NCBI GenBank assembly: GCA_014379045.1
Contig: JACMMK010000185.1
Coordinates: forward strand, 1-5,443
DNA length: 5,443 bases
Direction of reading: 5' to 3'
DNA from: Burkholderiales bacterium
GTDB lineage: Bacteria; Pseudomonadota; Gammaproteobacteria; Burkholderiales; CAIKXV01
Positions 1 to 5,443 of this stretch are shown here, in pieces (position 1 is the stretch's first letter; the number at the start of each line of letters is the position of its first letter). A program made the translations under genes and the position numbers. Under the pieces are notes generated by a model that was not told the DNA's origin, ran no database searches, and saw nothing but the letters and a program-made list of their open reading frames with translations.

Positions 1-552
1 TCCGGCAACCGGGTCGCGGCGACACTGACCATCAATACGCTGTTCGGGTCGGGGTTCATCGCAGGGCGCACCGGCGTGCTGCTCAACAACGAGATGGACG
101 ACTTCGCGCTGCCCGACGGGCAGCCGAACACGTACGGGCTGATCGGTCGCACCGCGAACGCGGTGGAGCCCGGCAAACGACCGCTGTCGAGCATGACCCC
201 GACGTTCGTCGAGACCGACCGGGGCGTGTACGTGCTCGGCACGCCGGGTGGTTCACGCATCATCAGCATGCTGCTGCTCGCGGTGCTGGATATCGCCTCC
301 GACCGGGTGCCATCGCCGATGGAAATCGTTCGCGGCCCGCGCTATCACCACCAGTTCCTGCCCGATCGGGTCGAAGTGGAACCGGACGCGTTCGGCGCGG
401 GCTGGACCGAGGTGCTGCGCCAGCGCGGCCATGCCGTGCAAACCGGGGGGCGGGCGTGGGGCAACATGCAGCTCGTGTTCGTCGACCGGGCGAGCGGCGC
501 GGTGACGACTGCGAACGATCCGCGTGGGCGCAGCGGGGTGGCGTGGTACTGA
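1..552 (+). CDS. ggt: Gamma-glutamyltransferase, C-terminal part (small subunit), 5' truncated
   Basis: This periplasmic N-terminal-nucleophile hydrolase cleaves the gamma-glutamyl bond of glutathione and related compounds and transfers the glutamyl group to water or an acceptor. Frame 1 is open from base 1 to the TGA at 550-552 and gives 183 residues. They align from memory with E. coli GGT from about its residue 400 to its end. Visible substrate-site residues are the Asn of TINT (fragment residue 12, E. coli N411), the second Asp of MDDF (residue 34, D433), the Ser pair of PLSSM (63-64, S462/S463) and the Gly pair of TPGGS (83-84, G483/G484). The catalytic Thr (T391), where the precursor cleaves itself, should lie about nine codons before the window. 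The end matches the normal family C-terminus (DPR motif then a short tail ending WY), so the 3' end is intact. The gene converges on the VIT/VWA gene with 127 bases between them. Confidence 0.95.
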   Translation, partial: SGNRVAATLTINTLFGSGFIAGRTGVLLNNEMDDFALPDGQPNTYGLIGRTANAVEPGKRPLSSMTPTFVETDRGVYVLGTPGGSRIISMLLLAVLDIASDRVPSPMEIVRGPRYHHQFLPDRVEVEPDAFGAGWTEVLRQRGHAVQTGGRAWGNMQLVFVDRASGAVTTANDPRGRSGVAWY

Positions 553-600
553 CGGTCGCGTGAACGGTGGGCGAAGGCAACGTCGGGCGTGATCGGCTCC

Positions 601-636
601 GCACGAAGCGGCGTCGTGCACCCAAAGGCGCACGAC
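601..636. terminator. Competing inverted repeats between convergent genes; possible bidirectional terminator
   Basis: GTCGTGC at 613-619 pairs perfectly with GCACGAC at 630-636. After an A/C mismatch, CC (621-622) pairs with GG (627-628), closing a CAAA loop. The same central arm can instead pair with GCACGA at 601-606 (TCGTGC at 614-619, 7-base loop), so the two hairpins exclude each other. The location between the 3' ends of two convergent genes suits transcription termination in both directions. Neither side has a U-rich tract, so this is not a classical intrinsic terminator. The rest of 553-679 shows nothing recognisable. Confidence 0.35.
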
Positions 637-679
637 CCGACTGCATCTCGCTCGGCGCATATCGGCCGCAGACGTTGCG

Positions 680-3088
680 TCACACACGCATTGCAGACAT
701 TGCGGGAGGCCAGTGCGGGCCGGTCACCGTTCGCAATGTGCCCGTTGCGCGAAAGAACCTTTTCTCGAGACGTTCTCCTTCATCACTCGAGTCAGCCGCC
801 ATTCTCAACGCGAGGTACACATCGACCATCGCGAAATGACTGAGCGCCCCGGCGGTCGCCAGCGCCTGCTCGCCGGCCTTCATGAATTCCAGGAACTCGC
901 GTACGACTCGAACTTCCGGCAGCCGCTGCCCGTGCGGGTCGCCGAGTTCGAGCTCGACCCACGCGACCACCCGGTCAGGGACACCGATGACTCGCAGTGC
1001 GTCGTAGGACGCAGGCCATTCGGCGGGTGAGTGCAGAGATACCCACGTGGCAAGGCCTAACGGCGTCAGCGTGGCAGCGCCGCTTTCGACTGACCACAGT
1101 CGAGGATCCGCGGGATCGGCCTCGAGCGACCTTCGCGCTGCATCTTGCCTGGAACTCCATGGACCCGTGGGCAGGGGCGCAGGGCGGAACGCCGATGGAT
1201 CATGACGGTAGCGTGCGTTAGCGTCGAGTGCGTCAAGGTAGAGCCTGCTTGACTCGGGGTCGCTGCTGCGCTTCATGAAACGCCGCTTGCCGAACTCGAG
1301 TCGCTCGACCCGGGACGCCCGCATTGCGTTCACGCTGCCGGCGCCCCCCCGTCCTGCAGCCATCATCTGCGGCACGCGGTAGGCGATCGGCATCTCGGCA
1401 CTCTTCTCGCTTGCAGAACGCGGTTCGATCAACACTACGGCGGTCGAATCAGTGACCAGCTGATACTTGACCGCGACCTGTCGCGCCTGCGTCGAGTCGC
1501 CCAGCGCATCCACCCATTCGAACGCAGCCAGTCGCGACACCGCGTCGGCAGTCTCCAGCGTATCGTTGAGCGCCGCGCAGCCGATCACATCCTCGCCTTC
1601 ATCGGCGTTGCGCACCGCAATCAACCGCACTTCGCCTTTAACCGCCGTATCGAACAACCCGAACACATTGATCGTATCGCCGTCGAACGCACACTCGGGC
1701 AACGGCGACGCCCATACGGGCGTGCGTCCATCCGGCCATTCGACGCGCAGGTTGTCGAGGCGCCGCGAGCGCAGGCGATGAAACATCCGCATCACCGCAG
1801 CTTCGACGCCCTCGCCCGGCGCGATGAATTCACACGCGCCGCCGGTCGCATGCGCGAGCCGGCGCAGATGATTCTCCGCCGGCGCAGTACCGATACCGAC
1901 GATGAAAACGCGTTGCCCCGCCCGCGTGGCGGTTTCTATCGTCGCATCGATCGCCTCGATCTGGCCGTCGGTGAGCAGAAGCACGTCCGCCTGGCATGTG
2001 TCACCGAGCGCAAAGGTCGACGCAAGCGCACTCTCCATCTCGGTCGCGCCCATGTTCGCCCGCAGGTCATTGACCCATTGCGCCGCGGACAAGCGGCTCG
2101 CGTCCGTGGTCGTCCACAGCCCTCGCGTCAGATGCGTGACCGAAGTGCCGAAGCGGGAAAACGCGAAGCGATCGCCGGCAGCCAGACCCTGCACCACCCG
2201 AGCCAGCGCGCGCTTCGCTGCGTCGATGCTGTCACCGGCCATCGAGTCCGAGCAGTCGACCAGCACCTTGAAGATCAGCGCGCCGACGGCCGTTTCGGGT
2301 GCGATGGGACAAAAGCTCGCGAGCACGGCGACCTCACGCGTCTGCGCAAAATCACGGGCGAAGATGCCTACCGAAGATAAGGCGAGTTCGTCGAGCACCA
2401 GCACGAAGTCGCGGTCGAGTGCACCCTGCCGTGCGAGCGAAACCGTGACGCTGTGTTCATCGAGCGTCGCACCCGATGCGCGTGCTGCGCGCGCCACCTG
2501 AATCGGATGCGTCGGCGAGCCCACGCGTGCACGCGCGAGCTCGCCTTCCAGACGCACTTCGATATCGAATGGATACTCGGCATACATGTCGGGTTCGGAC
2601 AACTGGTGCGGCGCGAGACCGCCATCGATGATCGGGTTGCCATAGCGTGGGGCGATCACCGTGGGGATCATCAGCCGGAGCGACCGCTCATGGAACACGA
2701 GCGTCTGTGCATAGCGCAGCCGCACGACGCAGCGCTCGTCCGGCGCGAGGTTGCCGAGGTTGACGGTATAGCTGCGATCATGGTTGCGCTCGAGCATGAT
2801 CGCCAGGTCGCCCTCACACACCGCGCGTTCGTATCGTTCGCTCGCCTCGGTTCGCGCGACGACGATGCCACTCAGACGCTTGTCTCCGAGCTCGACTTCG
2901 AAGCCGAGCAGCACCGCGCCGTACGGCATCGGGAACGTGCGCATCACCTCGATCGCCGCAGTCGTCGGATTGCAGAAGCGCTGCTCGACGGTCGCCTCGA
3001 ACAGCAGCCCCCGCAGAACGCCGCGCACGTTGACGGCTTCCAACACCAGCGCTTCGAGCTTTCCATCGCTGCGCTTCATCGCTTGCAT
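680..3088 (-). CDS. VIT and von Willebrand factor A domain protein, predicted cytosolic
   Basis: An 802-residue protein of unknown role. Residues about 15-145 form a VIT (vault/inter-alpha-trypsin) domain, recognised from the FPMPYGAVLLGFEVELG segment, the RTEASERYERA segment and the YTVNLGNLAPDE segment. Residues about 270-440 form a VWA domain with a complete MIDAS metal site: DCSDS (D278, S280, S282), T349 in GATE and D374 in LLTDGQ. The stretch at 537-556 with YQLVTDSTAVV matches the post-VWA segment typical of inter-alpha-trypsin-like proteins. Residues about 600-802 match nothing I recognise. There is no signal peptide, membrane helix, sortase motif or PEP-CTERM tail, unlike the exported VIT/VWA proteins, so a cytosolic place as in eukaryotic VWA5A is inferred. 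ATG 3088 is chosen over the ATG at 3079 because AGGGG lies 7 bases before it. It is the second gene of an operon with the MerR regulator, 4 bases away. An intact MIDAS implies divalent-metal-dependent binding of a protein partner. Confidence 0.9.
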   Translation of the reverse strand: MQAMKRSDGKLEALVLEAVNVRGVLRGLLFEATVEQRFCNPTTAAIEVMRTFPMPYGAVLLGFEVELGDKRLSGIVVARTEASERYERAVCEGDLAIMLERNHDRSYTVNLGNLAPDERCVVRLRYAQTLVFHERSLRLMIPTVIAPRYGNPIIDGGLAPHQLSEPDMYAEYPFDIEVRLEGELARARVGSPTHPIQVARAARASGATLDEHSVTVSLARQGALDRDFVLVLDELALSSVGIFARDFAQTREVAVLASFCPIAPETAVGALIFKVLVDCSDSMAGDSIDAAKRALARVVQGLAAGDRFAFSRFGTSVTHLTRGLWTTTDASRLSAAQWVNDLRANMGATEMESALASTFALGDTCQADVLLLTDGQIEAIDATIETATRAGQRVFIVGIGTAPAENHLRRLAHATGGACEFIAPGEGVEAAVMRMFHRLRSRRLDNLRVEWPDGRTPVWASPLPECAFDGDTINVFGLFDTAVKGEVRLIAVRNADEGEDVIGCAALNDTLETADAVSRLAAFEWVDALGDSTQARQVAVKYQLVTDSTAVVLIEPRSASEKSAEMPIAYRVPQMMAAGRGGAGSVNAMRASRVERLEFGKRRFMKRSSDPESSRLYLDALDANARYRHDPSAFRPAPLPTGPWSSRQDAARRSLEADPADPRLWSVESGAATLTPLGLATWVSLHSPAEWPASYDALRVIGVPDRVVAWVELELGDPHGQRLPEVRVVREFLEFMKAGEQALATAGALSHFAMVDVYLALRMAADSSDEGERLEKRFFRATGTLRTVTGPHWPPAMSAMRV

Positions 3089-3092
3089 CGCG

Positions 3093-3575
3093 TCACCCCT
3101 CGGCTTGATCTGGCGCGCCGCCCTGCGGTTCGCGCCCCGGCTTGTCGGCCGCGACCTCGTCGTCGCGGATCGTTTTCATCAGCGCCATCACCCCTCGTAT
3201 CAGCCGCCTCACCTGCTCGGGCGAGAGCCCCGCGCGCGACGGTTCGATGACGACCTCGATGCCGTCGCTTACGTGGAGGTGACTGCAGACCTCGACCGAT
3301 CCCGCGACGCGCGCCCGGGCTTCGACGGGAGGCGGCTCCCCGTGCAGCAGTTCCCGGATGCGTTCGAGCGACAGCCCGGAGGCCGTCCACTTGCGCACGA
3401 GTAGCAGCTGTTCCAGATGCCGCGTGCCGTACTTCGCAGCGCGCGTGCCGCCCTCGGGGTGATCGACCAACCCGATCTGCACGTAATACCGCACCGTTCG
3501 GGGCGGCAGATCGACCAGCACGCTCAGCTCGTGAATCGAGTAGGCGGCGGTGTCGGGTGTAATCGGGATATTCAT
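3093..3575 (-). CDS. MerR-family transcriptional regulator paired with the VIT/VWA gene
   Basis: A 160-residue DNA-binding regulator. Residues about 12-77 are a MerR-type winged helix-turn-helix: YSIHELSVL, then the recognition helix around PPRTVRYYVQIGLV, the wing with GGTRAAKYG, and the second helical pair ending SLERIRELL. A short C-terminal part (about 95-134, HVSDGIEVVIE then a helix) resembles the small GxElxv-type effector or dimer segment of MerR proteins without the mercury or copper cysteine sites. The last 25 residues are charged and probably disordered. The only cysteine visible is C97, within C-S-H-L-H. ATG 3575 is the first start codon after the in-frame TAA at 3605-3603, and the HTH begins 11 residues later, so the start is well supported although no Shine-Dalgarno precedes it. 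The gene is followed after 4 bases by the VIT/VWA gene, its likely target or partner. Autoregulation through the inverted repeat over its promoter is inferred. The signal sensed is unknown. Confidence 0.92.
   Translation of the reverse strand: MNIPITPDTAAYSIHELSVLVDLPPRTVRYYVQIGLVDHPEGGTRAAKYGTRHLEQLLLVRKWTASGLSLERIRELLHGEPPPVEARARVAGSVEVCSHLHVSDGIEVVIEPSRAGLSPEQVRRLIRGVMALMKTIRDDEVAADKPGREPQGGAPDQAEG
3096..3100 (-). promoter_or_regulatory. Shine-Dalgarno site of the VIT/VWA gene, inside the end of the MerR gene
   Basis: AGGGG on the minus strand ends 7 bases before ATG 3088 and lies just inside the 3' end of the MerR coding region, whose TGA is at 3095-3093. This fixes the VIT/VWA start and allows translational coupling of the two genes. 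Confidence 0.75.
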
Positions 3576-3576
3576 G

Positions 3577-3600
3577 CAGTGATTTATAACACTATCACTG
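3577..3600. promoter_or_regulatory. Inverted repeat over the -10 box, candidate MerR operator
   Basis: CAGTGAT at 3577-3583 and ATCACTG at 3594-3600 form a perfect 7-bp inverted repeat with a 10-base spacer, 24 bases in all, about the size of a MerR dimer site. An extra CACT at 3590-3593 can also pair with AGTG at 3578-3581, giving a nested second dyad. The repeat covers the -10 and reaches to within two bases of the MerR start codon, so binding here would block RNA polymerase. Assignment to this MerR protein is inferred from position alone. Confidence 0.5.
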
Positions 3601-3611
3601 TATTAATACAA
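3583..3611 (-). promoter_or_regulatory. Sigma70-like promoter of the MerR-VIT/VWA operon, predicting a leaderless transcript
   Basis: On the minus strand, TTGTAT (3611-3606) and TATAAA (3588-3583) are separated by 17 bases, the usual sigma70 spacing. Only 7 bases lie between the -10 and ATG 3575, so transcription should begin at or within a base or two of the start codon, giving an mRNA with no 5' leader. This fits the absence of a ribosome binding site. The spacer is not the 19-20 bases of promoters that MerR proteins activate by DNA distortion, which favours simple repression. The region stands out as the one AT-rich patch in a GC-rich window. Confidence 0.6.
3599..3610. promoter_or_regulatory. 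Perfect 12-bp palindrome over the -35 box, possible second operator
   Basis: TGTATTAATACA reads identically on both strands. It covers five bases of the inferred -35 and shares its first two bases with the end of the CAGTGAT/ATCACTG repeat. It could be a site for a second regulator or a half of a larger MerR-bound region, but an AT-rich palindrome of this length in a promoter can also arise by chance. Confidence 0.35.
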
Positions 3612-3615
3612 ACTT

Positions 3616-3640
3616 CCTGACGAAGTGCTTTATCGGCAGG
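3616..3640 (-). terminator. Weak hairpin after hldD, possible terminator
   Basis: Just after the hldD TAG (3645-3643), CCTG+CGA and TCG+CAGG can pair with one mismatch around a 9-base loop. On the minus strand it is followed by AAGTTTGTATT, which has only a short, interrupted U-run. It sits directly before the MerR promoter, where hldD transcription would be expected to stop. The stem is short, so some read-through is likely if it works at all. Confidence 0.3.
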
Positions 3641-3642
3641 CG

Positions 3643-4659
3643 CTAGGCGTCCTTTGCTTTCGCAAACCCACCGAGCGCATCGACGTATCGCGCTATCCCC
3701 GGTCCCACCGGGGCGAAGGCACTGGCATAGCCCGCACGCCGCAACAACGACAGATCGGCCTCGGTATGGCTCTGGTACTTCAGCGCCAGATCGGCGGGCA
3801 TCGGGAAATACTCGATGATCCCCGCGTTGCGCATCGCCTCCAGCGTCATCGGCGCTTCGCCGGCCTTGCCTCGACAGGCATTGACCGTCGCCGCGGCGAC
3901 CGTGTTGAACGTTTCGGCGCGACCGGTCCCGCAGTTGTAGATGCCGCTCGCGTTGTCGCGCCCGAGAAAATGCAAGTTGACCGCAACGACATCGTCGACA
4001 CTGATGAAATCGCGCCGCTGCTCGCCGTCGCCGTAACCGTCCGATCCGGCGAACAGACGCACCTTACCGTGCGCCTGGTACTGGTCGAAGAAGTGCATCG
4101 CGACCGATGCCATGCGCCCCTTGTGGCGCTCGCCTGCGCCATACACGTTGAAGTAGCGCAGCCCGACGATCGGCGCCGTGCGCTCGGTCAACTGCCGGCG
4201 CACGAACTGGTCGAACAGGAACTTCGAGTACCCGTAGACGTTCAACGGTCGCTCGAATTCGCGCGCCTCGCGGAACACGCCGCCGCCGCCGTACACCGCG
4301 GCCGATGACGCGTAGATCAGCGGAATCTCCTCGCTCTGGCAGTATTCGAGCAGTTCGACCGACCAGCGGTAGTTGTTTTCGAGCATGTAGCGGCCGTCGG
4401 TCTCCACCGTGTCCGAACACGCACCCTGGTGCAGGACGGCTTCGATTCCGCCTTCGAACGTGCCGCTCGCCAATGCATCGAGAAACGCGGTCTTGTCGAA
4501 GTAGTCTGCGATCTCGCAATCGACGAGGTTGTGGAATTTGTCGCCGCGAGTCAGGTTGTCGACCGCGATGATCTCGCGCTCCCCGCGCGCATTCAATGCA
4601 CGCACGATGTTCGAGCCGATGAATCCGGCCGCGCCGGTGACGATGAAATAGCCTGACAT
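3643..4659 (-). CDS. hldD: ADP-L-glycero-D-manno-heptose 6-epimerase
   Basis: HldD (RfaD/GmhD/WaaD) inverts C-6 of ADP-D-glycero-D-manno-heptose, the last step in making the heptose donor for the lipopolysaccharide inner core; it acts in the cytoplasm. The 338 residues follow the E. coli protein closely: the Rossmann nucleotide loop TGAAGFIG (8-15), VDNL (33-36), the GACSDT segment (79-84), SS at 118-119, the catalytic YGYSK (Y142, K146) and the HKGRMAS segment whose K180 matches E. coli K178, the second catalytic residue. It is longer than the E. coli enzyme (310) mainly because of about 17 extra residues before IEYFPMP (near 275-290), an insertion I recall from betaproteobacterial homologues. 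AGGAG (4674-4670) lies 10 bases before ATG 4659 and supports the start. It lies 62 bases downstream of hldA on the same strand, consistent with one heptose operon. Confidence 0.97.
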   Translation of the reverse strand: MSGYFIVTGAAGFIGSNIVRALNARGEREIIAVDNLTRGDKFHNLVDCEIADYFDKTAFLDALASGTFEGGIEAVLHQGACSDTVETDGRYMLENNYRWSVELLEYCQSEEIPLIYASSAAVYGGGGVFREAREFERPLNVYGYSKFLFDQFVRRQLTERTAPIVGLRYFNVYGAGERHKGRMASVAMHFFDQYQAHGKVRLFAGSDGYGDGEQRRDFISVDDVVAVNLHFLGRDNASGIYNCGTGRAETFNTVAAATVNACRGKAGEAPMTLEAMRNAGIIEYFPMPADLALKYQSHTEADLSLLRRAGYASAFAPVGPGIARYVDALGGFAKAKDA

Positions 4660-4667
4660 CTTGGGAA

Positions 4668-4674
4668 CTCTCCT
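4668..4674 (-). promoter_or_regulatory. Shine-Dalgarno site of hldD
   Basis: AGGAGAG on the minus strand, with its AGGAG core ending 10 bases before ATG 4659. It supports that start and shows hldD has its own ribosome entry rather than depending on coupling to hldA. Confidence 0.7.
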
Positions 4675-4696
4675 GTGTCTTGCGCTGCAGGCAAGT

Positions 4697-4710
4697 GCCG
4701 CGCGCGCGGC
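4697..4710. repeat. Perfect 14-bp GC palindrome between hldA and hldD
   Basis: GCCGCGCGCGCGGC is self-complementary and lies in the 62-base gap between the two heptose genes. In RNA it could fold into a short, very stable hairpin that slows decay or partly attenuates transcription between hldA and hldD. No U-run follows, so it is not a standard terminator. Such palindromes are also fairly easily produced in GC-rich DNA. Confidence 0.4.
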
Positions 4711-4721
4711 CGCTGCCGCCG

Positions 4722-5443
4722 CTAGGCCGGGATTGCCAGTTCCGCGGGATGCACGACGGCCGTGCCGAGTTTGCCGACCACGATGCCCGCGGCACGGTTC
4801 GCCACCTTCATTGCCGTCGGCAGATCGGCGCCGCTCGCCAGCATCACGGCGATCGTCGCAATAACGGTATCGCCTGCACCGCTCACATCGAACACCTCGC
4901 GCGCATGGGCGGGCTCATGATGCATCCCGTTGCTGTCGAACAGCGTCATGCCTTCCTCGCTGCGTGTCACCAGCAACGCATCGAGGTCGAGTTCGGCACG
5001 CATCTGCTGGGCCTTGGCGCTCAGCGTTGCGTCGTCGGCCCAGGCGCCGACGACCTGCTTGAACTCCCCGCGGTTCGGCGTCAGCAGGGTCGCACCGCGA
5101 TAACGCTGGAAGTCTTCGCCTTTCGGGTCGACCAGCACCGGCTTGCCCGCCTTACGCGCACTCTGGATCATCCGCTGAATATGCGCGAGCCCACCCTTCG
5201 CATAGTCGGAAAGAATCACCACATCCGCGTCAGGCAGTGCTTCTTCGAATGCGGCCAGCTTGGCCGCGAGCACGCGGCGGCTCGGCAGCGTTTCGAAGTC
5301 GATGCGCATCAACTGCTGCTGCCGGCTGATCACCCGCAGTTTCACCGTGGTTGCGATACTGCGGTCGCAGTGCATATCGGCGTTGACCTTGGCGGCGCTC
5401 AGCTGGCGCTCGAGCGCCACGCCGGCCTCGTCGTCGCCGACCA
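4722..5443 (-). CDS. hldA: D-glycero-beta-D-manno-heptose-7-phosphate kinase, 5' truncated by the window edge
   Basis: HldA (RfaE domain I, PfkB/ribokinase family) phosphorylates C-1 of D-glycero-D-manno-heptose 7-phosphate, an early cytoplasmic step in ADP-heptose synthesis. The 239 visible residues begin with VGDDEAG, the equivalent of VGLTGIDDAA in E. coli HldE, and run open to the edge, so roughly 75 N-terminal residues are missing. Key segments are KLRVISRQQQLMRIDFE (34-50), LSDYAKGG (77-84), LVDPKGEDFQRYRGATLLTPN (from 103), VTRSEEGM (158-165) and the PfkB signature DVSGAGDT (185-192) with the catalytic Asp at 191. The protein ends with GKLGTAVVHPAEL plus four residues, just where E. 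coli HldE enters its linker to the adenylyltransferase domain. It is therefore the single-function kinase, and the adenylyltransferase (hldC) must be encoded elsewhere. hldD follows on the same strand. Confidence 0.96.
   Translation of the reverse strand, partial: VGDDEAGVALERQLSAAKVNADMHCDRSIATTVKLRVISRQQQLMRIDFETLPSRRVLAAKLAAFEEALPDADVVILSDYAKGGLAHIQRMIQSARKAGKPVLVDPKGEDFQRYRGATLLTPNRGEFKQVVGAWADDATLSAKAQQMRAELDLDALLVTRSEEGMTLFDSNGMHHEPAHAREVFDVSGAGDTVIATIAVMLASGADLPTAMKVANRAAGIVVGKLGTAVVHPAELAIPA

Noticed and set aside
76..552. GTG at 76 as the start of a small separate protein
   Set aside because: The frame is open from base 1 and the residues before it match gamma-glutamyltransferase, so it is internal.
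1778..2380. Long open frame on the plus strand opposite the VIT/VWA gene (200 residues)
   Set aside because: It is Arg/His-rich with no recognisable domain and lies antisense to a clear VWA domain. Long antisense frames are expected in GC-rich coding DNA.
2453..3250. Open frame of 265 residues on the plus strand
   Set aside because: It is antisense to the VIT domain and MerR end, with Arg/His/Ala-biased composition and no domain; the minus-strand genes explain the region.
3621..3642. Strong intrinsic terminator after hldD
   Set aside because: The hairpin has a mismatch, a short stem and no proper U-tract, so it is listed only as a weak candidate.
3625..4308. Open frame of 227 residues on the plus strand
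   Set aside because: It is antisense to hldD, which is unmistakable on the minus strand.
4064..4795. Open frame of 243 residues on the minus strand, spanning the hldA-hldD gap
   Set aside because: It overlaps both heptose genes in another frame and has the Arg-rich composition of an out-of-frame translation.
4722..5420. GTG at 5420-5418 as the start of the heptose kinase
   Set aside because: The frame stays open to the window edge and the codons before GTG (VGDDEAG) match the family, so GTG is an internal valine.

Overview
The window is high-GC bacterial DNA, very probably from a betaproteobacterium of the Burkholderia/Paraburkholderia type. This rests on three things: the strong G/C third-position codon bias, a stand-alone heptose kinase gene (hldA) directly upstream of hldD, and an HldD with the C-terminal insertion I recall from betaproteobacterial homologues. 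No search was run, so the assignment is an inference from remembered family sequences. There is no RNA gene, insertion sequence, CRISPR array or phage gene. The only non-coding stretches are 553-679, 3576-3642 and 4660-4721, all shorter than 130 bases.

Layout from left to right. 1-552 (+) is the C-terminal part of a gamma-glutamyltransferase; the catalytic threonine would lie about nine codons before the window. 553-679 is a convergent gene end holding competing inverted repeats. 680-3088 (-) is a large VIT + von Willebrand factor A (VWA) protein with an intact metal-binding MIDAS motif and no export signal. 3093-3575 (-) is a MerR-family regulator only 4 bases upstream of the VIT/VWA gene, so the two should form one operon. 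3576-3612 is an AT-rich promoter carrying a sigma70-like -35/-10 pair, a 7-bp inverted repeat over the -10 and a perfect 12-bp palindrome over the -35. Its geometry predicts a leaderless MerR mRNA. 3643-4659 (-) is hldD, and 4722-5443 (-) is hldA, cut by the window edge.

How the genes work together. HldA and HldD act in the same pathway, the supply of ADP-L-glycero-D-manno-heptose for the lipopolysaccharide inner core, and are transcribed in the same direction. The MerR-VIT/VWA pair follows on the same strand but has its own promoter and looks like an independent two-gene module: a small regulator that probably controls itself and a cytosolic metal-dependent protein-binding partner. I know of no defined function for this pair, and it is the best candidate here for an undescribed system. 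Gamma-glutamyltransferase (glutathione and gamma-glutamyl metabolism in the periplasm) runs in the opposite direction and looks unrelated.
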